From Caldilineaceae bacterium (GTDB taxonomy: Bacteria; Chloroflexota; Anaerolineae; Caldilineales; Caldilineaceae): a DNA stretch of 27,757 nucleotides. This document shows, one piece after another, positions 20,779 to 27,757 of this stretch. Every line of letters begins with the position of its first letter. Position 1 is the first letter of the stretch. A program made the position numbers and the translations under genes. The notes below the pieces were generated by a model. The model was not told the origin of the DNA. It worked only from the letters and a program-made list of their open reading frames with translations, and did not search any database. The stretch covers positions 1-27,757 of the forward strand of contig JAPKMW010000129.1 of assembly GCA_026645575.1 (NCBI GenBank). The letters are read 5' to 3'.

Positions 20779-22773
20779 ATGATGACAAACCAAAACACCC
20801 CGTTGCTCGACTTTGGCCGTGAAGTGACCAGTAATCCACAGCTTGCCGGTCAACGGGAGTGGCTAGTGACCAATGGCATTGGCGGCTTTGCAGCGGGGAC
20901 GATTGCCAATGTCTTAACGCGTCGCTATCATGGGCTGCTTTTTGCCGCGCTGCAACCGCCGGCCGCGCGCACACTCCTGCTGACCAAAGTGGATGAGACG
21001 GCTACCTATCATGCGCACGCGTATCCGCTCTTTGCCAATCGCTGGCAACAGGGTGAAGCGCCCTTGGAACCGGCCGGCTTTCAGCACCTGGAACGCTTTC
21101 ATCTGGAAGGCACGATCCCGGTCTGGACCTATGCCATGGCGGATGCTCGCCTAGAAAAACGGGTGTGGATGGAACAAGGCGCCAATACCACCTACCTGCG
21201 CTATGACCTGCTGCATGGCTCTTTGCCGCTCTATCTGGAACTGAAAGCCCTGGCTAACTATCGGGATTTTCACGGCAATACTCATGCCGGTGACTGGCGC
21301 ATGGAGGTGGCGATGGTGGAAGGCGGTTTGCGCGTGATCGCTTATCCGGGTGCAACGCCGCTCTATTTACTCAGTGACCGGGCCGACGCGATCTTTGCTC
21401 ACGACTGGTATCGCGACTACTTTCTTGCCGTTGAAGCCGTGCGCGGGCTGGATGCCACCGAGGATCATCTCTATGTCGGGCGCTTCAGCGCAACGCTTCA
21501 TGCCGGCGAGTCAGTCACCTTGGTGGCGACGACAGAACCTTATTGGGCAATCAACAGTAAGGATTCGATCTATAAAAGAAAGCAAAACGAAGAAAAATTG
21601 ATCAAGCAGAGTACGCTGTCGTCGGCGCCGGCCTGGATTCAGCATCTGGTACTGGCGGCTGATCAATTTGTTGTCCGGCGTGGTGTGGCCGATGATGTGG
21701 ATGGACGCTCGATCATTGCCGGCTATCCCTGGTTTGGCGACTGGGGGCGCGATACGATGATCAGCTTGCCAGGGTTGACCCTCGCCACCGGTCGCTACGC
21801 TGATGCCGCCAAAATTTTGCGCACCTATGCCCGCTTTGTGGACCAGGGCATGTTGCCCAATCGCTTCCCTGATTCCGGGGAAGAACCTGAATACAACACC
21901 GTGGATGCCACGCTCTGGTACTTCAACGCCATCCATGAATATCTGGTCGCCACCGACGATGTCGATCTGTTGCGTGATCTCTTTCCGGTGTTGCAGACGA
22001 TCATTGACTGGCACCAACGGGGGACGCGCTATGGCATTCAGGTCGATGTGCATGATGGTCTCTTAGCTGCGGGTGAGGCGGGGGTGCAACTGACCTGGAT
22101 GGATGCCAAAGTGGGCGACTGGGTGGTGACGCCGCGCACGGGCAAAGCAGTGGAGGTAAATGCCCTCTGGTATAACGCCCTTTGCCTGATGGTGGCCTTT
22201 GCCGAACGGCTAGGGGAACCACGGGATCGCTATGCTGCCGCCGCCGCCCGCACCCACGCCGGCTTTCAACGCTTCTGGTGTCAGGCGGCCGGTTACTGTT
22301 ACGATGTGCTTGATGCACCGGAAGGCAGCTATGATGCCGCCTTGCGCCCGAATCAACTGTTGGCGGTCGCCCTGCCCCATAGCCCGTTGACTGCCCACCA
22401 GCAGCGGGCGGTGGTCGATCTCTGTAGCCGCACACTGTTGACGCCATTGGGCTTACGCAGCCTTGCCCCCAATTGTATGGCCTACCAGGGTTTCTATGGT
22501 GGATCACCACAGGAACGTGACGCCGCCTATCATCAGGGAGCGGCATGGGGCTGGCTCATCGGCTCCTATCTGACGGCGCATCTGCGTGTCTACCAAGACA
22601 AAGCCTGGGCGCACCAGGTCTTGCAAGGCTTTGCCCGTCATTTGGCCGATTTTGGCGTCGGCAGCATCAGCGAACTTGCCCACGGCGACCCGCCTCACCA
22701 GCCCGATGGCTGCATCGCCCAGGCGTGGAGCGTGGCCGAAGTGCTGCGTGTCTGGAAATTATTGGAAACATAG
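20779..22773 (+). CDS. Glycogen debranching enzyme (amylo-alpha-1,6-glucosidase)
   Basis: A 664-residue protein of the bacterial/archaeal glycogen debranching family. The N-terminal domain begins FGREVTSNPQ and REWLVTNGIGGFAAGT, with TRRYHGLL; the C-terminal (alpha/alpha)6 domain shows AGYPWFGDWGRDTMISLPGL, LPNRFPDSGEEPEYNTVDATLW, and GKAVEVNALWYNAL. These are the signature and putative catalytic acid regions of the family. The two adjacent ATGs (20779, 20782) both lie close to AAAGGAG; the second has the better spacing. The CBM48 protein upstream and this enzyme form a small glycogen unit. It is convergent with the P-type ATPase, 14 bp apart. Confidence 0.92.
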   Translation: MMTNQNTPLLDFGREVTSNPQLAGQREWLVTNGIGGFAAGTIANVLTRRYHGLLFAALQPPAARTLLLTKVDETATYHAHAYPLFANRWQQGEAPLEPAGFQHLERFHLEGTIPVWTYAMADARLEKRVWMEQGANTTYLRYDLLHGSLPLYLELKALANYRDFHGNTHAGDWRMEVAMVEGGLRVIAYPGATPLYLLSDRADAIFAHDWYRDYFLAVEAVRGLDATEDHLYVGRFSATLHAGESVTLVATTEPYWAINSKDSIYKRKQNEEKLIKQSTLSSAPAWIQHLVLAADQFVVRRGVADDVDGRSIIAGYPWFGDWGRDTMISLPGLTLATGRYADAAKILRTYARFVDQGMLPNRFPDSGEEPEYNTVDATLWYFNAIHEYLVATDDVDLLRDLFPVLQTIIDWHQRGTRYGIQVDVHDGLLAAGEAGVQLTWMDAKVGDWVVTPRTGKAVEVNALWYNALCLMVAFAERLGEPRDRYAAAAARTHAGFQRFWCQAAGYCYDVLDAPEGSYDAALRPNQLLAVALPHSPLTAHQQRAVVDLCSRTLLTPLGLRSLAPNCMAYQGFYGGSPQERDAAYHQGAAWGWLIGSYLTAHLRVYQDKAWAHQVLQGFARHLADFGVGSISELAHGDPPHQPDGCIAQAWSVAEVLRVWKLLET

Positions 22774-22787
22774 AACGTACGCAGCAC

Positions 22788-25145
22788 TCATTTGCGCAGC
22801 AAGCGCAACCCATTAAGTACGACAATCACTGTACTGCCTTCGTGGCCGACGACGCCCAGCGGCAGCGAGATCACATTGAAAATAGCGCTGGCGATGAGCA
22901 CCACAATGACACTCATGGCAAAGGTCAAGTTCTGGCGTACAATGCGCATGGCCTTGCGGCTCAGATTGAGGGCGTAGGGTAATTTGCTCAGGTCGCTGGC
23001 CATCAGCACCACATCGGCGGTTTCCAGCGCCACGTCGCTGCCGCCTGCGCCCATGGCAATGCCTACCGTTGCCGTCGCCAGCGCCGGTGCATCATTCACG
23101 CCGTCGCCCACCATGGCCACATTTCCATACTCCACGAGCAGCGCTTTTACCGCTGCCACTTTATCTTCGGGAAGTAATTCGGCGCGCACTTCGTCGACGC
23201 CGGCCGCCGCGCCAATCGCCTGGGCCGCGCGCTGATTGTCACCGGTGAGCATGACGACCTTTTTCACGCCGCCGGCCTTGAGCGCGGCCACCATCGCGCG
23301 CGCCTCGGGGCGCACCGTGTCGGCTACTGCGATTAAACCTAACGCACGCTGCCGATCATCGCCGATGAGCATGACTGTCTTACCTTGCGCTTCCAGCGTC
23401 TCGGCGCGCGTCGCCAATGCAGCCGGCAGGGCAATGCCTTGCTCTTGCAAATGGGCGGGGGTGCCGATGTGAATGACGCGCCCGTTAGTTTGGGCGGTCA
23501 CCCCGCGCCCCACCGCGGCCTGCAAGTTGTCGGCTGCGCCAAGCGTTAGCTGCCGTTCGCGCGCGGCATTGACAATCGCCTGGGCCAGCGGATGTTCGGA
23601 GCGGGCTTCCACGGTGGCCGCCAATGCCAGCAGTTCATCCGCGGCGCAACACGCTGTTGGCTCCACTTCAGTGACGCGTGGTTTCCCCTCTGTGAGCGTA
23701 CCCGTCTTGTCAAAGGCGACCACGTTGACGCCGGCCAAACTTTCCACATGGGCGCCCCCCTTAAAGAGTACGCCCGACCGCGCGCCGGCCGCAATCGCCG
23801 AGAGAATCGAAGCCGGTGTCGAAATCACCAGCGCACAGGGCGAAGCCACCACCAGCAACATCATCGACTTGTAAAAGGCAGCGGCCCACGTCCAGCCGAG
23901 CAGCAGCGGCGGCAGCATCGCGACCAAGGCGGCAAAAACGATAATGCCCACCGCATACTTCTGTTCAAACGCATCAAGCCGCCGTTGGGTGGGGGCGCGT
24001 TCGCTTTGGGCTTCTTCGACCAGCAGAATAATGCGCGCCAACGTGGAATCTTGCGCACGTTTGGTGACGCGAATATCCAGCGCACCGCCGCCGTTGATGC
24101 TGCCGGCAAAGACCGCATCACCCACCCCGCGCGCCACGGGGATCGATTCGCCCGTAATCGGCGACTGATCGAGCGCGGATTGGCCGCTGATCACTTCGCC
24201 ATCGGCGGGCAGCCGTTCACCGGGCCGCACATCCAGCACGTCACCTACCACCAATTCCTCCACCGGCGTCATCGCCACTTGGTCGCCGCGGCGAACGCGC
24301 GCGGTGGTGGGGCGCAGGTCCATTAAGGCGCGGATGGCATGGCGCGTGCGATCCATGGCGTAATGCTCTAGTGCATTGCTCAGGGCAAAGAGGAAGAGCA
24401 ACACGCCGCCTTCGACCCACTGACCAATCAGGGCCGCGCCAAGCGCCGCCGCCACCATGAGAAAATCAACATCGATCTGCTTCTGGCGGAGGGCGGCAAA
24501 GCCGTTGCGCGCGGCAAAGCCGCCACCGGAAAGATAGGCCAGCACAAAAAGCGATCCCCAGAGCCAAGGCGCGGCGCCGGCGCGCTCGGCCAGCCAACCG
24601 CTCAACAGGGCAATGCCCGCCACAATGGTATAGACAATCAGTTGATTTTGTTCCCACCAGCCAGGCGGCAAGCCCTGGGCGCGTACGCGATAGCCCCACG
24701 TGCGCAAGTGTTGCAGCAGATCGGTGCTGCTCGTCGCTGCGTCGGCCAGATACTCGATGGTGAGCGTGCGCGCCAAGGGATTCACCGCAACATGGGCCAC
24801 GCCCGGCAGCTTTTTTAAGCGCGCCTCGATTTCACTTGCCGGCGCGGTGCGGCTCATGCTGGGCAGATTGATAACCGTGTGATGCACGGCATTGCCGACA
24901 ACCAACCCAACTTCCTGGCCCAACGCCTGTAATTGGTCAAGCGAAAAGTGGTCCGGGTCGTACGCTACGGTGAGTGTGCCACGCTCGTGATCCAATGTGA
25001 TTTTCGCGACGCCCTGCCGTGGTCCCAGCGTTTGCGCCAGCGCGTCGGCATGAAAGCGCCAGCGACGGCGCCAGTCATCAACCGGGGCTGCTTCCGGTTT
25101 GATCGGTTGGATGGGGAGCGTCAATGTCTGCATTTCGGTCGCCAT
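22788..25145 (-). CDS. P1B-type metal ATPase, P1B-4 (SPC) class
   Basis: A 785-residue heavy-metal translocating P-type ATPase. Motifs in order: two HMA-like N-terminal repeats without CxxC (about 25-85 and 90-155), TGES (331-334), membrane metal site SPC (435-437), phosphorylation site DKTGTLTEG (Asp479), HP locus SEHPLAQA, GDGVNDAPAL, and HEGST near the C-terminus. SPC in helix 6 plus HEG(S/G)T in the last helices defines the P1B-4 class, whose members export Co2+, Zn2+ or Fe2+. ATG 25145 is preceded by GAGGAGA. It lies 14 bp downstream of a cupin gene on the same strand. Specificity must be tested; iron(II) or cobalt are the leading candidates. Confidence 0.93.
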   Translation of the reverse strand: MATEMQTLTLPIQPIKPEAAPVDDWRRRWRFHADALAQTLGPRQGVAKITLDHERGTLTVAYDPDHFSLDQLQALGQEVGLVVGNAVHHTVINLPSMSRTAPASEIEARLKKLPGVAHVAVNPLARTLTIEYLADAATSSTDLLQHLRTWGYRVRAQGLPPGWWEQNQLIVYTIVAGIALLSGWLAERAGAAPWLWGSLFVLAYLSGGGFAARNGFAALRQKQIDVDFLMVAAALGAALIGQWVEGGVLLFLFALSNALEHYAMDRTRHAIRALMDLRPTTARVRRGDQVAMTPVEELVVGDVLDVRPGERLPADGEVISGQSALDQSPITGESIPVARGVGDAVFAGSINGGGALDIRVTKRAQDSTLARIILLVEEAQSERAPTQRRLDAFEQKYAVGIIVFAALVAMLPPLLLGWTWAAAFYKSMMLLVVASPCALVISTPASILSAIAAGARSGVLFKGGAHVESLAGVNVVAFDKTGTLTEGKPRVTEVEPTACCAADELLALAATVEARSEHPLAQAIVNAARERQLTLGAADNLQAAVGRGVTAQTNGRVIHIGTPAHLQEQGIALPAALATRAETLEAQGKTVMLIGDDRQRALGLIAVADTVRPEARAMVAALKAGGVKKVVMLTGDNQRAAQAIGAAAGVDEVRAELLPEDKVAAVKALLVEYGNVAMVGDGVNDAPALATATVGIAMGAGGSDVALETADVVLMASDLSKLPYALNLSRKAMRIVRQNLTFAMSVIVVLIASAIFNVISLPLGVVGHEGSTVIVVLNGLRLLRK

Positions 25146-25159
25146 TACAAGCTTCTCCT

Positions 25160-25528
25160 CTATGTTAGCTCAACCATTGCTTCAATCCGGTCAAAGAGTT
25201 CAGCCGCCAGTGAATGGTGTTGGGGATTGGGGGTCAGGGTGAGCAACATCACGCTGTCGCTTTCCGCAAGGACGCTATGCGGCACGGCGGCTTCCAGCAA
25301 AACCAACTGCCCAGGGGTTACGCGCCGCCGCTCGCCGCGCGCCGTAAAGGTCAACGTGCCAGAGACAACCTGCACGGCGATTTGGCTGCTGGTGGTGTGT
25401 TCGCGCAGACCCTGCCCGGCGCGAAACGAAAACAAGATCTGCCGCGCATGGCCCGATTGGGCGATCAGTTGCACGTTGGGCTTTGCATCATCAAATTGTG
25501 CTACTTGCATTAGATCAAAAGTATGCAT
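25160..25528 (-). CDS. Small cupin-domain protein
   Basis: A 122-residue protein with one cupin beta-barrel (FRAGQGLREHTTSSQIAVQVVSGTLTF, then RVTPGQLVLLEAAVPHSVLA). The first motif has His (REHTTSS) and the second a His (PHSV); the usual second-row His/Glu pattern is partly lost, so the metal site may be degenerate. ATG 25528 has TGGAGA upstream. It sits directly upstream of the P1B ATPase, in the same operon, and its fold is typical of small anionic-ligand or metal sensors. Exact role unknown. Confidence 0.85.
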   Translation of the reverse strand: MHTFDLMQVAQFDDAKPNVQLIAQSGHARQILFSFRAGQGLREHTTSSQIAVQVVSGTLTFTARGERRRVTPGQLVLLEAAVPHSVLAESDSVMLLTLTPNPQHHSLAAELFDRIEAMVELT

Positions 25529-25593
25529 TGGTTCTCCATTTTGTTTGTTTGCCTGGTTCCATCATTACCCAACGGGTGGATGACATAGAGCGC

Positions 25594-26031
25594 CTACCGC
25601 ACGCGCCGTTGATAACCGATGACCAACATGACCACGGTGATGAACGCGACGACGATATGTAAGAAGGCGGTGATGCTACTGGCCAACAGGGTTTTATTGG
25701 GCACGGGCAAGATGTAATCCGGGATGATGCTGATGAACAACACGATGATTGAAATCGTGATAAAGCGTCGGACTGCTCGCTCCTGCCGGCCAACCAGCCA
25801 AGCCAACAAAAGCGTAGCGCCGGCGACTGGGATCAAGGTGAAAAGCGCTGAGCGCGCGTAATTGTCCAACGGTGCAAAAAGTGCGATCTCCGGCCATAGG
25901 GCGATGGCCAGAGCTTGCACAGCTAACACAACTGCAATGCTGACCAGGGCTGTACTCAGACCAAGTTTGATCCATTCGCCGCCGGCCAGGTGCGCTGCCG
26001 ACTGCGTGTCAATTTCAACATGGGATCTCAT
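25594..26031 (-). CDS. DUF6069-like membrane protein
   Basis: A 145-residue protein starting at ATG 26031 (AAAGGAG upstream). Four helices: LGLSTALVSIAVVLAVQALAI, SALFTLIPVAGATLLLAWLV, FITISIIVLFISIIPDYILP and SITAFLHIVVAFITVVMLVIGY. The layout, with ATLLLAW and a helix-4 LHIVVAF, fits the DUF6069 family of unknown function. It is 65 bp upstream of the cupin gene on the same strand, so may be part of that operon. Confidence 0.75.
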   Translation of the reverse strand: MRSHVEIDTQSAAHLAGGEWIKLGLSTALVSIAVVLAVQALAIALWPEIALFAPLDNYARSALFTLIPVAGATLLLAWLVGRQERAVRRFITISIIVLFISIIPDYILPVPNKTLLASSITAFLHIVVAFITVVMLVIGYQRRVR

Positions 26032-26071
26032 GATAGGCTCCTTTGAATTATCGTAACGGCTAAACCCATTG

Positions 26072-26108
26072 GCGCACTTGTACTCGAAGCTGAAGAGTAC
26101 AAGTGCGC
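26072..26108. terminator. 14-bp perfect hairpin between operons
   Basis: GCGCACTTGTACTC (26072-26085) and GAGTACAAGTGCGC (26095-26108) flank a 9-nt loop. It lies 126 bp after the stop of the large membrane protein gene (minus strand) and 41 bp upstream of the DUF6069-like start. A terminator for the former or a regulatory hairpin for the latter is likely. Confidence 0.6.
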
Positions 26109-26233
26109 GTCTTCGTCGTTAAGAATACAGTGAAATCATTACCAGCGAGCTGGTTTTCTTCTAGTGTATTTGTGCCGCCGGACAATGTCTATGACTTTTG
26201 TCGGGTTCAAGCAAACACAATGCCGGGTTACGC

Positions 26234-27448
26234 TTAATCCCCAGCCGGCACCAAGGCTCCTTGTTCCAAGCTTTGGAACCAGCCGTACAGCCGCCGCCCC
26301 AACTGCCAGGCTACCGGCAGCATGGCAATCACATAGACCAGATAGGCGGCGCTGTGCAACTGGTTGCGCAACGGTATCACAAAGATACTGGCCCAGATGA
26401 GAACACTGCCCCCGTTAACCGCAAACAGGCTGAACCAATTGCCACCCAAACCGGCCTTTCTGTCCCCCAGCAGATAGCGCTGCACCAGGAAGGGGATCAG
26501 CGCAAAGCCAAATTGCAACACCCAGCCGTAGATCAGCGCCTGCGGCGCTGTCGCTTCAATGTCACCGCCGACAAAGCCGGGAACATTCAACAGAATCAGC
26601 GGCGCAATCAGGACAGGCAGCAGGATCCAGATATAGGCCGTCACCAGATGCCAGCCGCCGGCCGTCCGCAAGGCCCCGGCCCGCGCCAGCCCCTGCACCA
26701 GTAAGCCCAGCACCCAGACGGTGGCCGCAATGTGCAGCACCAACCCCGGCACCGTCACCCAGAGCGCGCCGCCCAGCCACGGCCCCAGCACCAGGCCCAA
26801 CGCGCCCAACGTCATGCTCCAGAAGATGATGTTCAGTGCACGGGGCGTGGCCAATGGTTGACCGCGCAGCAGCGGGACCATGTCAATGATCAACCCGGCA
26901 AAGACCAACGAGAGAAAGCCCCAGTTGTTGGCATGGATATGCACTTCCAGCGGCACTTGAATGCGCAGCGGACCGCTCCAGCCCAGCCACAACCCCGTGC
27001 CGACAATGATCCCCAAGAGCAGGTAGAGCAGGCCGGTGACATAGAATTTGACGCTTTGGCTCAGCGGCTGCGGGTCGGCGCTGCGCAGCCCCCACAGTTG
27101 GTGGGCGAGCAGGGTCGCGGCAATAAAGATCAAGGTACCACCGGTGAAGATCAGTTGCTGGTTCATGCTGGGAATGCCGGCCAGCAAAATGATCAACCCG
27201 ATGTTAAGCGTCAACCAGATCTCCCAGCGCAGCGCCGGTCGGGGTAATTTGCGACGGGTCGCCACCAGGACGGGGAGCGCCCCAAAGAGTACCTGCGTCA
27301 ACATGCCCAGGGTGATAAAATGAACGCGCAGCCAGCGCACGCCGTTGAACCAGGGCAGCAGATTGAGGCTAACGAGCGAAGCATCGAGCGCCGCCAACAC
27401 CGCCACGAACAGATAGAGTAGGGTCATCAACACATAAGGGTTTATCAT
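26234..27448 (-). CDS. Large histidine-bearing membrane protein, heme-copper oxidase/NnrS-like
   Basis: A 404-residue protein with about 12 predicted helices and conserved-looking helix-embedded histidines: RVHFITLGMLTQVLFGALP, LLAHQLWGL, PLEVHIHANNWGFLSLVF and GGWHLVTAYIW. This pattern resembles NnrS and subunit I-like heme-copper proteins; the exact family is not certain. ATG 27448 is preceded by GGAGGAAAT. The gene follows a cupin gene by 27 bp on the same strand and the two are an operon. A role in nitric oxide tolerance or heme-dependent respiration is an inference. Confidence 0.7.
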   Translation of the reverse strand: MINPYVLMTLLYLFVAVLAALDASLVSLNLLPWFNGVRWLRVHFITLGMLTQVLFGALPVLVATRRKLPRPALRWEIWLTLNIGLIILLAGIPSMNQQLIFTGGTLIFIAATLLAHQLWGLRSADPQPLSQSVKFYVTGLLYLLLGIIVGTGLWLGWSGPLRIQVPLEVHIHANNWGFLSLVFAGLIIDMVPLLRGQPLATPRALNIIFWSMTLGALGLVLGPWLGGALWVTVPGLVLHIAATVWVLGLLVQGLARAGALRTAGGWHLVTAYIWILLPVLIAPLILLNVPGFVGGDIEATAPQALIYGWVLQFGFALIPFLVQRYLLGDRKAGLGGNWFSLFAVNGGSVLIWASIFVIPLRNQLHSAAYLVYVIAMLPVAWQLGRRLYGWFQSLEQGALVPAGD

Positions 27449-27475
27449 CAGATTTCCTCCAGAATCGCTTGTCCA

Positions 27476-27757
27476 TTAGGCCGGCTTGGCGGCCAGGAAG
27501 ACTACACGCGTCACCGCCTCTATGCCGCGACGGGCGCCGGCGGGGGTGATCACCGTGGCGCCGGCGGTGATCGGGAATTGCTCCTCATCGACGGTCATCG
27601 TGCCGGTGCCGGTGACGAAGTGATACATGGCCAGCGACTCCGGGTGCAGGGGGATCCGTTGCCCTGGCTCAAGGCCGCCCACAATCACTTTGAAGGTGGC
27701 GTCATCCACCAGAAACTGTGGTTGTGGCCCGTTTGCGCCAAAGACCGCTTGCGCTTT
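27476..27757 (-). CDS. Cupin-domain protein, partial (5' end outside window)
   Basis: The frame is open from the window edge (KAQAVFGANGPQPQF ...) to the stop at 27476. The cupin core is visible: GGLEPGQRIPLHPESLAMYHFVTGTGTMTVDEEQFPI with a His in the first motif, then AGATVITPAGARRGIEA. A GTG at 27709 could be a start, but similar sequence continues upstream, so the gene most likely begins beyond the window. It is the upstream partner of the large membrane protein gene. Confidence 0.82.
   Translation of the reverse strand, partial: KAQAVFGANGPQPQFLVDDATFKVIVGGLEPGQRIPLHPESLAMYHFVTGTGTMTVDEEQFPITAGATVITPAGARRGIEAVTRVVFLAAKPA

Noticed and set aside
23592..24326. 244-residue plus-strand frame within the P-type ATPase gene
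   Set aside because: Antisense shadow; Arg/His-rich composition with no domain, while the minus-strand ATPase is continuous with all motifs.

Overview
The window looks like chromosomal DNA from a member of the Chloroflexota, probably of the Anaerolineae/Caldilinea type. That is an inference from GC-rich codon use, the mix of protein families and the many short palindromic intergenic repeats; there is no rRNA or other phylogenetic marker. No tRNA, rRNA, CRISPR array or intact transposase was found. Genes are densely packed and switch strand often.

Layout: (1) 1-3044, a heterodimeric ABC exporter pair (first gene cut by the window edge) and a ChrB-type chromate resistance protein. (2) 3084-4667, a MerR regulator with an in-frame stop, overlapped by a ynfA-like gene, facing a divergent pair of small proteins behind a classic 19-bp-spacer MerR promoter. 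(3) 4702-9181, a sulfur-handling block on the minus strand: ArsR-rhodanese fusion, cysteine desulfurase, rhodanese/metallo-beta-lactamase fusion and MFS transporter, with an 80-bp MITE-like hairpin between desulfurase and rhodanese/MBL genes. (4) 9351-12967, a 71-aa protein, chromate transporter ChrA, a rhodanese whose catalytic cysteine codon is UGA, a PadR regulator and a TSUP (TauE/SafE) permease. The 71-aa gene, padR and TSUP share a TTTCGATATCG-like operator just downstream of the -10 box. (5) 13075-15175, a NarL-type sensor kinase and response regulator. (6) 15303-16637, two uncharacterised membrane proteins and a decayed histidine kinase remnant. (7) 16637-18328, a TlpA-like thioredoxin lipoprotein, a small thioredoxin-fold protein and a lipoprotein. 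(8) 18814-19851, a frameshifted DUF2383-type protein and a small membrane protein. (9) 20361-22773, a CBM48 protein and a glycogen debranching enzyme. (10) 22788-27757, a P1B-4-type metal ATPase with a cupin, a DUF6069-like membrane protein, a large histidine-containing membrane protein and a second cupin running off the edge.

Together the genes suggest a stress and detoxification neighbourhood: chromate (ChrA, ChrB), transition metals (P1B-4 ATPase, MerR) and reactive sulfur/persulfide (three rhodanese domains, an MBL persulfide-dioxygenase-like domain, a cysteine desulfurase and a TSUP exporter).

The most interesting single observation is the rhodanese at 11131-11460. Its only in-frame stop is a UGA exactly where the catalytic cysteine should be. 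It is followed by a stable hairpin at the spacing expected of a bacterial SECIS element, so it is a candidate selenocysteine rhodanese. The second is the shared putative PadR operator. Two other genes are broken (MerR nonsense codon, DUF2383 homopolymer frameshift), so sequencing or assembly error must be kept in mind.
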